NCBI GenBank assembly: GCA_037576195.1
Contig: JAQZDE010000075.1
Span: 1 to 64,000 of the forward strand
DNA: 64,000 nucleotides
Source: Phytoseiulus persimilis
Lineage: Eukaryota > Arthropoda > Arachnida > Mesostigmata > Phytoseiidae
Direction: 5' to 3'
Shown here: in pieces, positions 36,901-48,399 of the stretch
How positions within the stretch are numbered: position 1 is the stretch's first letter
Layout: each line of letters opens with the position of its first letter
Translations under genes and position numbers: made by a program
The notes under the pieces: model-generated
What the model saw: the letters and a program-made list of their open reading frames with translations, nothing else
What the model was told of the DNA's origin: nothing
The model's database searches: none

Positions 36901-38667
36901 CCTCTTATATTCCCAGCTGCGTCGATCGTGGAGTACGGACCGCACAACGGCGCCGTGCACATCCGGCTACATAGCAATATTCGTCAGCGGGGCGGTATCG
37001 ACGTAGGTCCACGCGACAATCGTCAAGTTCGGCCGCCAACTAAAAAGCTCCGACAATGGCTTTCGGTTCACGGAAGCTCTCGCTGAACATGCAGCCCGTC
37101 GGACTTCCAATGAGGGGGAGCGCTGAGCGGGTCACGGTGAGTCACAAAATCGGGTCGGAGTTTTGGATTCCACGGCTCTCCATGGCTTCCGATGTCGATG
37201 ATATTCGAACGGAACAGCTGAAGTTGTTCTTTGGAGTCGAACAGAGTCCTCGCGAATATTCGACGCTGGTCTCCGTTCTCCCGCCTCGCTTTCGGTTTTC
37301 AATCGACGTTCATTTTTTTGCGATCGAAGAAATTATATAGGAACGCATTTGATGAGATTTTTTTTTGTTGTGATTTTGTTTTTGCGATGAAGATGTACGA
37401 AGTCGAAGGATACGACGCTTGTCACCTTCGAATCATCTGTGTCCGGTCTTACTTAGGGTAGGGAGAGGGAGGTTGTTCTACTATGATTGAACTAGCTGAT
37501 GTGTATTCTCGTTGATAAATGGTGACGAAAAACGGTTCACAGGTCACACGTAATTCAAAAGCATCTTTTTGTTCGTCGTTGGAGAAGGTCAGTGAATAAA
37601 TAATTAATCAATAAACATGAGAACCACACATCGATCGATGCTCGGCGAATCAACCAAGGCGCCATCCAATAATCGACGGCGATGACGCAAGAACGACACG
37701 ATTGTGAGTTTACCGGAAATGAGATCCGTGCTCGCACGCTGGGTGTCTGGGCCCTCACGCCCACTAGGAACGTCGGACCCGGTCCTCAACAGGGAGCACG
37801 GGATAAATACAGTGATTACGGGGGAAATGGCATTCGGAAATCTACAACCGATTGATTTCCGAACGGCACGAATCTTCGCTTCAACTGAGAATCTATCTCG
37901 TATTCTCTTGGAAAAACCGGGAGCCATCTTTGAATCGACTAGATCGACGCGGTTCAAACCAGTTCTTGTCGTTTTCCATCGTTGAAAACACATTCAAAAC
38001 ATTTGGTCGAAGAATCCGCATTCATCATTATACCTAAATATCCTCCAGAACCGATGTTCTTACTCAGAGAACGCATCAAAACTGTTCACCTCAAGAAAAG
38101 GATCATCGGTCCATCTCTGTTTTCTCTCTCTCTCTCTCTCTCTGTACCTGTCTGTGTGTCTCAATTTCTTCTCTTCTCGTTCGGGGATTTCGGACCAACC
38201 AATTCAGAAAGGCGACTGACCGACTGGCCATGTTCGCCGAACCGCACAACAGAGACTCCGCAACGAATTCTCGATTCACCGTTCTCGAGCTCGTGGGACT
38301 TGCCGGCCGTCGCTTTGTGACCTAATGTTAATCGTAATTCGTGAACTCGGGTTCGCGCGTCCGTGATTCCCCACGTCAGGGATTCCGCGAGAAATTCCAG
38401 CCACAAAGATTGGGGTCATACAAAGCGACACTCCTCGTGCATCGAGCTTTCGAACAGCGACGCCCCACGTCCAAATGTACTCGTGTACCTGTTCATCTAC
38501 TCGCTCGTGATTCATCTGTGGTGTCTGTTTGTTTCGTGGCTTGTCTGATTCCGTGTGAGTCCTCCATGTGTTCTAGAAACGGCATCCAGACGCGATAAAT
38601 TACAGTGAAATCCCACCAATCGTCGAAGCCCATACGTCCACAAGTTCGACAATTGCGTTCGTTAACT
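33960..38667. other. spacer between RFC1 and MNT, no recognised gene
   Basis: About 4.7 kb. Part must be the MNT 3' UTR, which reads leftward from 38668. Minus-strand AATAAA candidates (TTTATT on plus) occur near 34450 and 36505. The segment 34420-35000 is T-rich on the plus strand. A (TC)n run occurs at about 38125-38142. Frames at 36304-36701 reach about 120 codons but match nothing I know. Confidence 0.4.
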
Positions 38668-41600
38668 TCATTGAGTTGACGTCTGCGGTACGGAAACCAC
38701 CACCACTGGCTTCAGAGATTGCGAAGTCGTTGTAATAAACTGTTGACCCGAAATTATCGGGAACTGGCTCACCTGAAACGGGGGACACTACGTCGGTTCA
38801 AATTCGGACAGGCTCTCGGAGGAACTGCATTTGGGAATCTCCTCTAATCGATATCATCGCGATCCCACAATTCCCGGACGTACCGGTTTTATAGAAAGAG
38901 TTGTGGTGCCACTGAGCTGCACCTTCCCGAGTTGGTGGTTCAAGCCACCGGCAGTAACGAGGCCGTTCTGGGGGACCACAACGGTGCCCCCTGGACCGCC
39001 TGCCGTAGCGGTAGCGAGAGGCGTCTGCGAAAGGAGGGACACGCCTTTCAATTAAACGCTCGGTCGTGACGATAGAAGCACAGATTACCCACGCACGGTT
39101 GGACTCCGGCACGGTGCGACCTTTGCTCAGGTTTGACAGTAGTATTTCTCAAAACGACCGAGCTGGGGACAGCTCCCAGGCTCCCCTCAAAAAGAGCCCC
39201 TCCCTCCGGACTGACCTGAGTGATGACCGTGGCCATTGTCGTCGCCTGAGCTGTGTGATTTGTCGCTTTATACTGTCCAGGCACCTGCCCAGATCCTGCA
39301 GATTGTGTCAGGAACAAGGTGGGTGCCGGTCCCGTCTGGAAGCGTCGCGGGAAGAAAAACTCGTCAACGTCTCCCACTATGTATTTGAGGTCATCAATGA
39401 TGGGCAAGTCAAGCTCGTCGTTGGAGTTAGCTCTCTCCTCCGCTTCAGCGGCGCCCGAAGCGTTTTTTCCTTTACCTTGGTAGCTCCTCCTAGCTGCGTC
39501 GTCTGACCGCCATTTTGCTGTGGAATCTGCTGAACCTACGACCATGGAGCGAGAAGAGATTGAGAATCGGAGGAATCGAGATGATGCTGCTCATTGCTCA
39601 TCTTGCGTCCGAACAATGGGAGGACTTTTCTTTCCCGGATCTGACGTGTATTCAGAGTACCGAACGACGAGGACAACTCACCAAAGTTAGGGGTTGGACG
39701 ATGTGTCCGCTGGGGGCCAACCTTACGACACTTCCCGGTTTGCACATCAGTGGAATCGATGCGAGTCCACCACCGCCGTGTGGACCGGGAGCCGACACCG
39801 AAACCGTCACTTCGCCGTTGGACTGCGGGGCTGCGGACCGAATCACAAGTTTTCAACAAATTTACCGAACGAAATCTCCGCCAGGCAAATGAGCTGAGGA
39901 GAAGGATTCCAGAGGGTGTGTTCGCAGCCTGTTGTCGCGAGGAACTGCTCACCTTTAATGTAGCTCACGGTATTGGCTGCGTGCAGAAGGGTAGCCAGAT
40001 TGCCAGTGTTCGGAAGATACGTGGGTAGAATCGTTTTCTGATTTCCTGGAGTGAAAATCGCTCTCGGGGGTTCACAGGACGTGGCCGTCGAGACCAGCGG
40101 CGTCGCTGTCACTTCAACCTTAGCGTACTCCTTGGAATCTGCAAGTTTTCGTCCATGATTGCTCAGACCATCCTTATGATAGTGAGGACATAAATTGAAA
40201 CAGTTTGAATTGAACTGAGGACATTCCTCACCTATGTATGTCACTGGCGCTCCAGTCACCGATCCACCGCCAGTACTATAAGATCGGTCACCTTGGACAG
40301 CGGCCACCTTCTTGTCGATCTGGATGACGGAACGAGAAGAGTGGTGTTTGAGTCCCGGCAAAATGACGCAGTCTGGGAAGTTCCAATGGAGCGGCTCAAG
40401 GAAATCGCTGCCTGGGTTCTGTCTCACCTTGCCAGCATTAAAAGTGTTCGCTTTGATGTCGAGATAATCTTGTTCTCTGGCTGCCCTAACTATGAGCCCA
40501 GGTCCTGCCTTGATGAGAGGGGTGATTGAGTTCGACAACGGCTGCGGAAATTGTTGGGGCTGCTGCGGTTGTAGTAGCGGTGTTGGCTGGGGTTGGGGCT
40601 GCTGTTGCTGTTGTTGTTGTACCTGACCTTTCGTGGCCTGCTGGTAGATGGGGTTCGATGCGGCCGGGGCCACGGAAATAGTGATTGGTTTGCAATCATC
40701 CGACGTTTGCTGCTGCTGTGCGTTATGGTTTACGCCGTTGACGCGCACTTCAGAACCGGCGCTAACTACGATTGGAGCTCGGGGTTCGACACGTGTTTCA
40801 ATCGTGGTTTTTCTGCTGGCTCCATTTTGGTGATGCTGCGTCCCGTTCGACGATAGAAGATCAAATTCGTCGGCTTCATAGTCACTCAGGTTACCACACT
40901 CTGGAACGAAGCGCAATTCATGAGTGACGGGGCTAACACACGGTATTCGTGAAGTTTTCTACAAGATCGATGGGGACGCGATCAGAGATCTTACCGGAAG
41001 CCGTAGTTGTCGTTTCGTTGTCTGGAGAAACGCTACCTCTCCGCTTCATTTCGCTAATGAGCCTTTCAGCGGCAACTAATTCGTTCGTTGCTGCGAGCAG
41101 AGCCCTTCGTGGTTCAAGCAAATGTCCAGAAGCGATGATTTCTGTTCCTGTAGGTACAGAACGAATCAGGGATTGTGACTCTGGACCCATTACGCATGGC
41201 ATAGAGTCTGACTCGACAGTGGTGGAGTTGAGTCGAGTTTCGCACTCACCCAGTGGGAGCACGGAGCAACCATCCTTCCGAAGGTTGGCCAAACGGTGCT
41301 GAGCGCTGATTTTATCGCCGGCCAACTTCTCTAATTGCTGTTCGAACTCTCGCTCTTTCTTCTTGAGACTCTGAATGTATCTGTTCGAGGGGAATTCAGT
41401 CAGATTCGCCGGAACCCACAGCTCCGGGAAAAGAATACAATCCACGGATCGCTTAGTTCAGGAAGGGAAGAAGTTTGCCACTTACCTCAACGCCGATCTG
41501 AGAATCGTTAGGTTACTGGTCTTTTTGTCGTCCTGAATGTTGGGCAACTGTTTCTTGAGGCTCTCGAAGCACTCTTTCAGATGAGCTCTCCGATTCTTCT

Positions 41601-44600
41601 CAAGCTTGTTATGCACTTCCCGCGTTCCCGCTCTGGAAGGAAATCGGAGATTTAACCTGAGTAGCGAATCTTCGTCGGCTCCTTCCAGGGTCCTGGTTCA
41701 GCGGAGTACCAGGTCGGATATTTTAAGATGAAATGGAACGATTCCCCAGAAGCGCTCCCAGAGGGAAAAGTTCCACCCGACACGAGCTTGCTGAGTCCCG
41801 CAGCGGATCAATCAACGAACGATCAGCGCGTCCAATAAACTTCGTGGACAGCCCGTTGTCTCGTGGTTCCCTTCGTTGGCGGATGATCATCAACGAACGG
41901 CGTTCCGGACCGCCTCCGCCATTTCGGGAGATTCGGGATACGGTTTCCGAGTCATTCTCGGACAATTTCTCAAATGGAATTACGACGGCTCTTGAAGAGA
42001 AGGCGTCGAAATGGAATGAAATGGGAACGCCGACCGCTGTTGAAGGATCCCGGGCGATCCCCTCCGTCTCACGAGCATTGTGTCTGAACTGTCCCGGTGT
42101 GGAATTCTCGTTGGGAAGGAAACGGGAGGGGGAGAGCGGAAAAAAGTTCAGTTCTGCAGGTGACGTTCTGTTGACTGTGTTCCGATTCTATTCTGAGCAA
42201 GACCTACTGTTCCTTGGAATAATCAAGAACAGCAACAACTACGTCTCGGGAAGTAATCAGGAGTCAAGATTTCGCGCATAATTGAGGAATTTCTGCAGGA
42301 GTGGAGCCAAGACGAGAGTTGCGATAAAATCTGGCATCGGGCTTCAGTAGCGAAAAGGTGTGACTCACCCTCCGATCCTCCTGATTTGTTTTTGGTCTCT
42401 ACTGTTTTCGTCGTGTGACGACAGGGAGTCGGCTCGGTGACGGGAAGTCGCGCTGCCACTCCGTTGTCGATACGCTCCAGCCTGCTGGATGACCCCGACT
42501 CCCACGGAAATGGGGGATGTACCCTGGGCAACGGACGTCGTTATCGTCGGCGCGGACGACGTTAAAGCGGTCACGGGTGCCGTTGAGGGTAGCGCTGGAG
42601 ACGAAGATCCACCGTTGCCGGCCGTCGTTGTTGTCGTGGCCGTCGGGGCGGCTGCGGTTGTCGGCGTCGGCGAGTTAGTCCGGTTGAAAACAGAACTGAA
42701 GCCAATGGGCGACGATTGGCCACCCGCATTGCCCGTGGAGACATTGTTCGCCGAGCCCCCGTTGCTGTTTGATGAAGTTGGCGTCGCCGGAACTGAGGAT
42801 GGCGACGAGGCTGATGTCGGACTACTTATGGAAGTTCCGCCACAAGCCAGCTGCGTGAACGTCGTATAGTCATGCGGCTCCTCGCCTGAAACCCAGATTC
42901 GATAGGTGTTACGAAAATCTCTCGAGAAATTCCCCTGAGCTGACGTCGTGAGTTGAGTTCCGACTCGGTTCGCAGGAGCTGCTCGAATCGGCAGGGAGTC
43001 GATTGAGATACTCGGCTTGGACGATCAATCGATCGAGTGATTGGATGGCGACGGCTCCAGTGCAAGATCGGTTGTTCCGATCGAGCCTGCTATCGCGTCA
43101 TCCCCTCCTGTTGTCGGACAGCTGTTGACTGGAGTGAGTCCGACGCGACCCGCAAGAGAGCAACCCGATACTTGGAGAGGGTCGGCGAACTCCTTCTTGC
43201 CCGTTATTGGAGGAGAAAGGGGGGAACGCCACGAGACACTGGACGCCTCCATTGCGCATGGCTGGAAATACGCTACGCCAGTTGCGCGTATCGGGCCATC
43301 CAACTTCTGTTGTTTGAACGAATTCTGACTTCGGAATTGTTTCAACAGCGGCCGGTCGTTCAACATCGGAGCGGCTCCGATGATTTGCGGACAATCGCCA
43401 ACTCGAACATCGACAACCAACACGAGACGTTGAACGCGATCTTCGAGCGGAAACTTGCGATCACATGATACGGCGACAAGAGTGACAGTAGCGTCGTAAT
43501 TCGAGCTTTTTATGTTCCCCGCATCCGGCGCGTCCATCCAAGCACAAACAGACTCATCGACGCGACCGCTAACATTTCGTAACATTTGTAACGAGACCCG
43601 CTCGGCAATCGATCTAATTTTCCTGGAAACCGACAGCGGCTATTTCCACGTAGCGATTGACCGTCGTGCACACTCCGTTTCCTCCTCGAGCTCCTCGTGA
43701 CACGCTGGAACACGCTCTGTGAGCTGATCAGCAGTTGCCTCTATCGCAACCCGGAGTTTTTGAACTCGAATCGTGTACGAGTATTCCCTTGTCGTTTCTC
43801 TCTTTGGAAGTTCCAGCCGCCGGAGGAGCTGTGCCGAAAAAACATCTGCTCCGCAACTTACTAACACGGACACGAAGGCCCGAACGTGAGGAGATAATCT
43901 TTCGGTTGTATTGAGTCACCTGGCTGCCATCGACTCTTCTTGACGCGATTCGAGCGCTTTGCGGATCGTTGTGATAATCGCGATGGACAGCCACCGTCCT
44001 TGGAGCTGTGAGTTGTATGAATGATGACGAAACTATGATCTCCACGGGAGAAATCGTCATATCCACTGTCCCGTCGGAGAACGATAGGTTTCATGAGGTT
44101 GGAGCGACTCGACGCCGCCGAGCGATCGTACCGGCATGTGGCCTCGACTTTTTTTGACTATGTCAAACTGTAAAATGACAGAAGATCACGCCTCGCCCTC
44201 GACAAGGACCGAATTCCGTCAGCGGATGGGTTGCAACACCGATTCCGAACGCTAGCTGGCGAGAGCTTTCACCGACGCCGGTGAAAGGGCATCCGCGTCG
44301 CTGTATCACGTCGAGCTGTAAGGCAAGGCAAAACGCCGTCGACGCCAACAACGTCAATGGCGTCCGAAGTGCTGCCGGCTGCTTGAGCGGTCGCGGTGCG
44401 GGTGAACAACCTATTCGCGTTCGGCGAGAACGGTCGGCAGCCGCCGCGACAGCCAACAACAAAGCCAGGTTTGCAAGAGCGTCGGCGCCCACCGACGCTC
44501 GAATCCTCGCACGCACACAAAACACCAGCAGCAACAACCCTGGTCGTGGGTCTTCGAGATGGGGCAGGCAAGCGCGAAAGGAATTCTTCGGGACAGCGGA

Positions 44601-45921
44601 GCTCTCGGAGACAGAAAAGAGGAAGTGCGGCGGAGTTATTTCTAGAAACTCGATCTGGAGAACAAGTGGAGAAACGAGAGAGGTTTTCCCGTTGCAAGAG
44701 ATCATTGCGACACGGTGCCCACGTGGGGTGGCCCTCACCACCTGGCTCCTCTCGAATAGAGCGAGATGGAGAGGAGCTCAGGATCGAGGCTGCGAGAAAA
44801 GCTTCTTATTGATCGTTTTCCAAGGCATTCGAAGTTCTGGACGCCACTATCGCTCTGGCTCGAATTTTCCTTACGAAAATGAGGAAAATCTGTCCGCGTG
44901 AATTTTTCACAGCCGCTGTTCGCAGCGTTCTGAGGCGGGGTACGCGCGGTGTTGTGGGATCGGTGCACGGCGTGGCTCCGCTCATCGATCAGGAGCAAAA
45001 CCCAGGAGGACATGGGGCTGACGTCAGATCTTGCAAAAAAACTACGGCTTCGTCCGAACAACGAACCGACCCAGCGTCACAACGATGCTTTGGGTGATAG
45101 GATGGCTGGTTGGTCTTAAGACCCAAGCCCAATCTAACATCATTCATCATGCGGTGAGCAGGGTGATTGAAATGAGTGATTGCCGCGCGAAGGCTTTCTG
45201 GAGAATTTTTGGTGGGATAGTAAATTGAGACATAATTCAACCCCTTCGTCTCATTGCTCCGTGGTAGGCGGGAAAGTCGCTGACCGATCACAGAGTGCAG
45301 AGCACTCCGGCAACAGGCGTGCGCCAATCCTGTGGCGTGATCAACTAAGCATCATGAGACTTCAAAGTCCGTCAGGTCTTTAAGCGAATCTATTGATGGA
45401 ACGGAGAACGCAGGAGGAGAGCGGAGCACTGCGATCCGAGGGAATAGAGTTCCTCAGATCTCGGAGCCCGTCGTCGAAGATCCGTTCAACTTGAGAACGT
45501 ACTCCAGGGAGAGCTTCTCGTGGAGCTCCTGAGATGTGAACGACCCTTCCCGCAATTCCTCGGCTTCGAAGGCCTCGACAGAGTGCGATAGGAAAGAAAC
45601 GATCGCTCATTTCAAGGAGTCCACGGTCGCGTCCAACTTCAACGGAGTACCGAAGCTGAATCTCACGGACGCTGACCCGAACTCAGATCGAACCTCCAGC
45701 ACTCCCAGAAGATCAAGCTTCACACTTCATTGGGTTCTACGGAGAGGGAGAGAAAACACTCTCAGGTGTACTTTCTCCGGCGGTAACACGTCTGGAGACG
45801 GCGGCCCTCTGTGGGAAAGTCCTCCTCAAACGAAGAGCGGGTTCTTCAACTTACCACGAGCACTGGCTTCACTCTTATACTCGAGGTAGCGAGCCGCTTC
45901 GAGCAATGTGAGAATACTCAT
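38668..45921 (-). CDS. MNT: MNT, Max-binding bHLH-zipper repressor with SIN3-interaction helix
   Basis: Partner of Max in the Myc network; represses E-box genes by recruiting SIN3. Eleven exons: 45855-45921, 42369-42885, 41486-41632, 40995-41380, 40232-40900, 39953-40138, 39682-39830, 39476-39526, 39216-39335, 38884-39024 and 38668-38772. All phases agree (845 residues). The tiny first exon encodes MSILTLLEAARYLEY, the SIN3-interaction helix of MNT, separated by a 3-kb intron. Exon 2 is Ser/Thr/Pro-rich. The basic region REVHNKLEKNRRAHLKE, helix 2 KKTSNLTILRSALRYIQSL and a leucine-zipper-like KKEREFEQQLEKL follow at about residues 197-275, with basic-region residues intact. The C-terminal half is Gln/Pro/Thr/Val-rich low complexity with a poly-Gln/Pro tract near 40600, ending PQTSTQ. 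Total length exceeds vertebrate MNT (about 580). Confidence 0.93.
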
Positions 45922-47083
45922 TATTCTGCTTTATCCAGTGTTTGGTAACGGCGGCCGTGTTGTCGCTGCGGCTGATGATGATGATGGTGGTGGTCGTCGT
46001 GGTAGTAGTGGTGGTGCTGCTGCTGCTGTTGGCAGCGCAGCCGCTGCAGATCATTCGTCGGAGAGACCAACGAATCTAATATGGTTTGCCTGCTATTGGC
46101 AAAGGAATAGCAGCCGCAGGTTAGCGTCGTCGACAGCAGCAGCAACAGCGGCGGCAGCAGCAAAGCTTCGGAAGACTTGAGATCTTCAGCCAGCTTGTCA
46201 TACGGCGACCTCACTTTCGACTTCACGACGACGACGGCGCAAGTCGCAGTCAGACTTCACGATGACAGGGACGTCCTCCTTTGGGAAAACCTGCGAAACA
46301 AAAAAAAAAACGGTCAATCTTTCGACGTACAGCGCTTTCAATTTGGATTCCTCCTCGATGCCTCCGACGCGATGCGTCGATTTCATTCTACGAGCTATTC
46401 ATTCGAATTCATCCAAGTATATCGGCAGAAAATGATGTCGAAGGCCATGATCGACGAGTCTCAAGCAGATCCTCGAAACCATTGATGCGCGGCTCCTGAC
46501 GAGGTCCTTCATCCAGGGCTCCCTTTCTGATAACCCCAGACCTATCGGAAGACACCACTCAACGTGAGTGAGGAAAATCGCGCACAAATGATCAGTCACG
46601 ACAGCACCGACGTTTCCGTACTGAATTCTGACGTAAATCTACAGCAAGAATCATGAGCACATGGATCACCTCGGGCAAATGCGACCTCGAGAGGATCAAC
46701 AGGCTTCTATTCAGGAGCCGTCCCTCTATTCTACTAGGAACCACCGAAGCAATCATCGAATCGAGAAGGCAACGAAACGCGGTGAAAGACCGTCCCATTT
46801 CCACATCATGAATGCGTAGCTTCGCCCCAATCAAATAGACTCGACATCCCATCGTTCATTGAGTCTCTTTATCACTCGGAATCCCATATTCAGTTGAAAT
46901 CTCCAAACACGAGGCTTTCGCATTTCAAGTTCTTGCGGAACACCACAACGATCGAGAAACTGGCCGCATGAACTCGGATTCCAAGGTGAAGGATTATGGC
47001 ATTAGACCCCAAGAGGAAGAGGTTGCCCTGAGACATTGGCTCATGTTGAACGAGAGGTCGCTCTTCCCCAAGGATAGTGCAAC
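45922..47083. other. upstream region of MNT, CAG/CTG and GTC/GTG-rich
   Basis: Sequence upstream of the MNT start. 45960-46160 is dominated by trinucleotide runs (GATGATGATGGTGGTGG, GCTGCTGCTGCTG, CAGCAGCAACAGCGG). A strong minus-strand acceptor (a run of ten T then GTTTCGCAG) ends at 46291, followed by an open 76-base segment at 46215-46290 and a GTGAGG donor. This could be a 5' UTR exon of MNT or part of another transcript. Confidence 0.4.
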
Positions 47084-47199
47084 ATGAACTTCAACGATGA
47101 GTCTGCTCTGAGGAGGCTCACCCGAGTCGAGGACCTTCCGAGTCTCCCGCCAGATCCGGACTTAGTCGACAAGGCGGCTAGCGACAAGCATACTGTTCC
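47084..47199 (+). CDS. candidate first coding exon of an unknown gene
   Basis: The ATG at 47084 opens 39 codons (MNFNDESALRRLTRVEDL..., rich in Asp/Leu/Pro) and meets an excellent donor, CC then GTAAGT, at 47200. If unspliced, the frame ends at TAA at 47201. The composition (acidic, PSLPPDPDLVDK) looks coding rather than random. I do not recognise the protein and could not find a convincing next exon downstream, so this may be chance. Confidence 0.25.
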
Positions 47200-48300
47200 G
47201 TAAGTTTCCTCAGAGTTTCGACTTCAGTTCGAGCCTCTCATCCAAGCCTTCTCTGAAGAGGCAAGCTGTCAAACACTCAGGGCAATCTGGAGCTGGCTTC
47301 CCGGAGAAGCCACGCGGAGCAGCGAGGACTATACATTGAGGACAACGAGCTCCTGCCTGGTTCGCCGACTGGTTGCAGCAGACGGGATTCAACCAGAGAA
47401 ACACCACAAACGGGAAGATGCGACACGGCCGCGCAGCGCACACCTGATCACTGAGTCTCGGATCTCCTTAGCAGCAACCAGAATAGAACACAGCACAGAG
47501 AGCGCTATTTGGCGATAAACTCTATAACATGGGACTTGGCTTTTGATGCATAGCGCGATCACGCTCCGCACAGCTGAGACTTATGACCTACCTCAAGCAA
47601 TCGAGCGAAAGTTCAGAGCCGACGTTCTGTAGACTCACCAGAACTATGCGACCCATTCAGAAACATAGAAAAGCGATGCAAGCTCAATCTCGGGGAGCCG
47701 CTATAGCCGATGACGGTCAAAACTGAGACAGTCTAACACTGCACGACCCCGGCGATGATCCGACTCTTTCGAACCTCCGAGGAAGCAACTCACGAAATCA
47801 CATATGTCGGCGAAAATTGGAGCCAACAGTTTCCACTTCATCCCAGCTGGACCAGAAACGGTCTCCACTTGGACGGGCACTCAGTATCAATTCCGGAAAC
47901 TTGGTCGAACGGAGTTGGCGAGTCACAGCCAGGGGGAACTGGGAGCTCGATCCGACACGAATGAGCGCAATAGAGCCCAGGACAATCTCGAGGTTCTGGG
48001 CCTCACTTTTTGATGTCTTCTACAAATCACTCTATTCGTTGTGATCCTCTGTCTCGATGTAAGCACATATCACACCACGTCTCGCTCCTACCACAGGCCC
48101 TAGATGGCAAGAGACTGATTTCATGGCGTCGAGGCTCTCCTGCCATTATGCGGTCGAGTCGGGGCGTGAATGTCGGGACTTCCACGGGCACATTTCGCCG
48201 GAACTTCAGCCGTTTCAGCTACCAACAATGACGAAGATGACGTAGATCCTGTCTTGGTCGTTGTTGCTACAGCCTCTGGTACTGCTGCTGCTGCTATCGT
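47200..48300. other. gene-poor sequence
   Basis: I see no recognised exon, RNA gene or clear repeat. Any continuation of the 47084 exon would have to lie here or further right. Confidence 0.35.
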
Positions 48301-48318
48301 TGCTGTTCTATAACCCTA

Positions 48319-48382
48319 TCTGACTGACTGTCTGACTGACTGACTGACTGACTGACTGGTTGGTTGGCTGGCTGGCTGGACG
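48319..48382. repeat. tetranucleotide microsatellite (CTGA)n-(CTGG)n
   Basis: About nine near-perfect CTGA units grade into GGTT and then GGCT units. It is one of several CTGN tetranucleotide tracts between 48.3 and 58.7 kb. Confidence 0.85.
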
Positions 48383-48399
48383 GCTGCCTCACTGAGCCA

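Noticed and set aside
42489..42869. 126-codon plus-strand frame rich in Val/Ala/Gly
   Set aside because: It is the complement of MNT exon 2, whose Ser/Thr/Pro/Ala codons give Gly/Val/Ala-rich antisense frames. MNT splice phases fix the minus strand as coding.
44163..44901. Long overlapping frames on both strands (192 and 206 codons)
   Set aside because: They lie inside MNT intron 1 in GC-rich sequence, overlap each other, and translate to Ala/Arg/Ser-rich sequence with no motifs.
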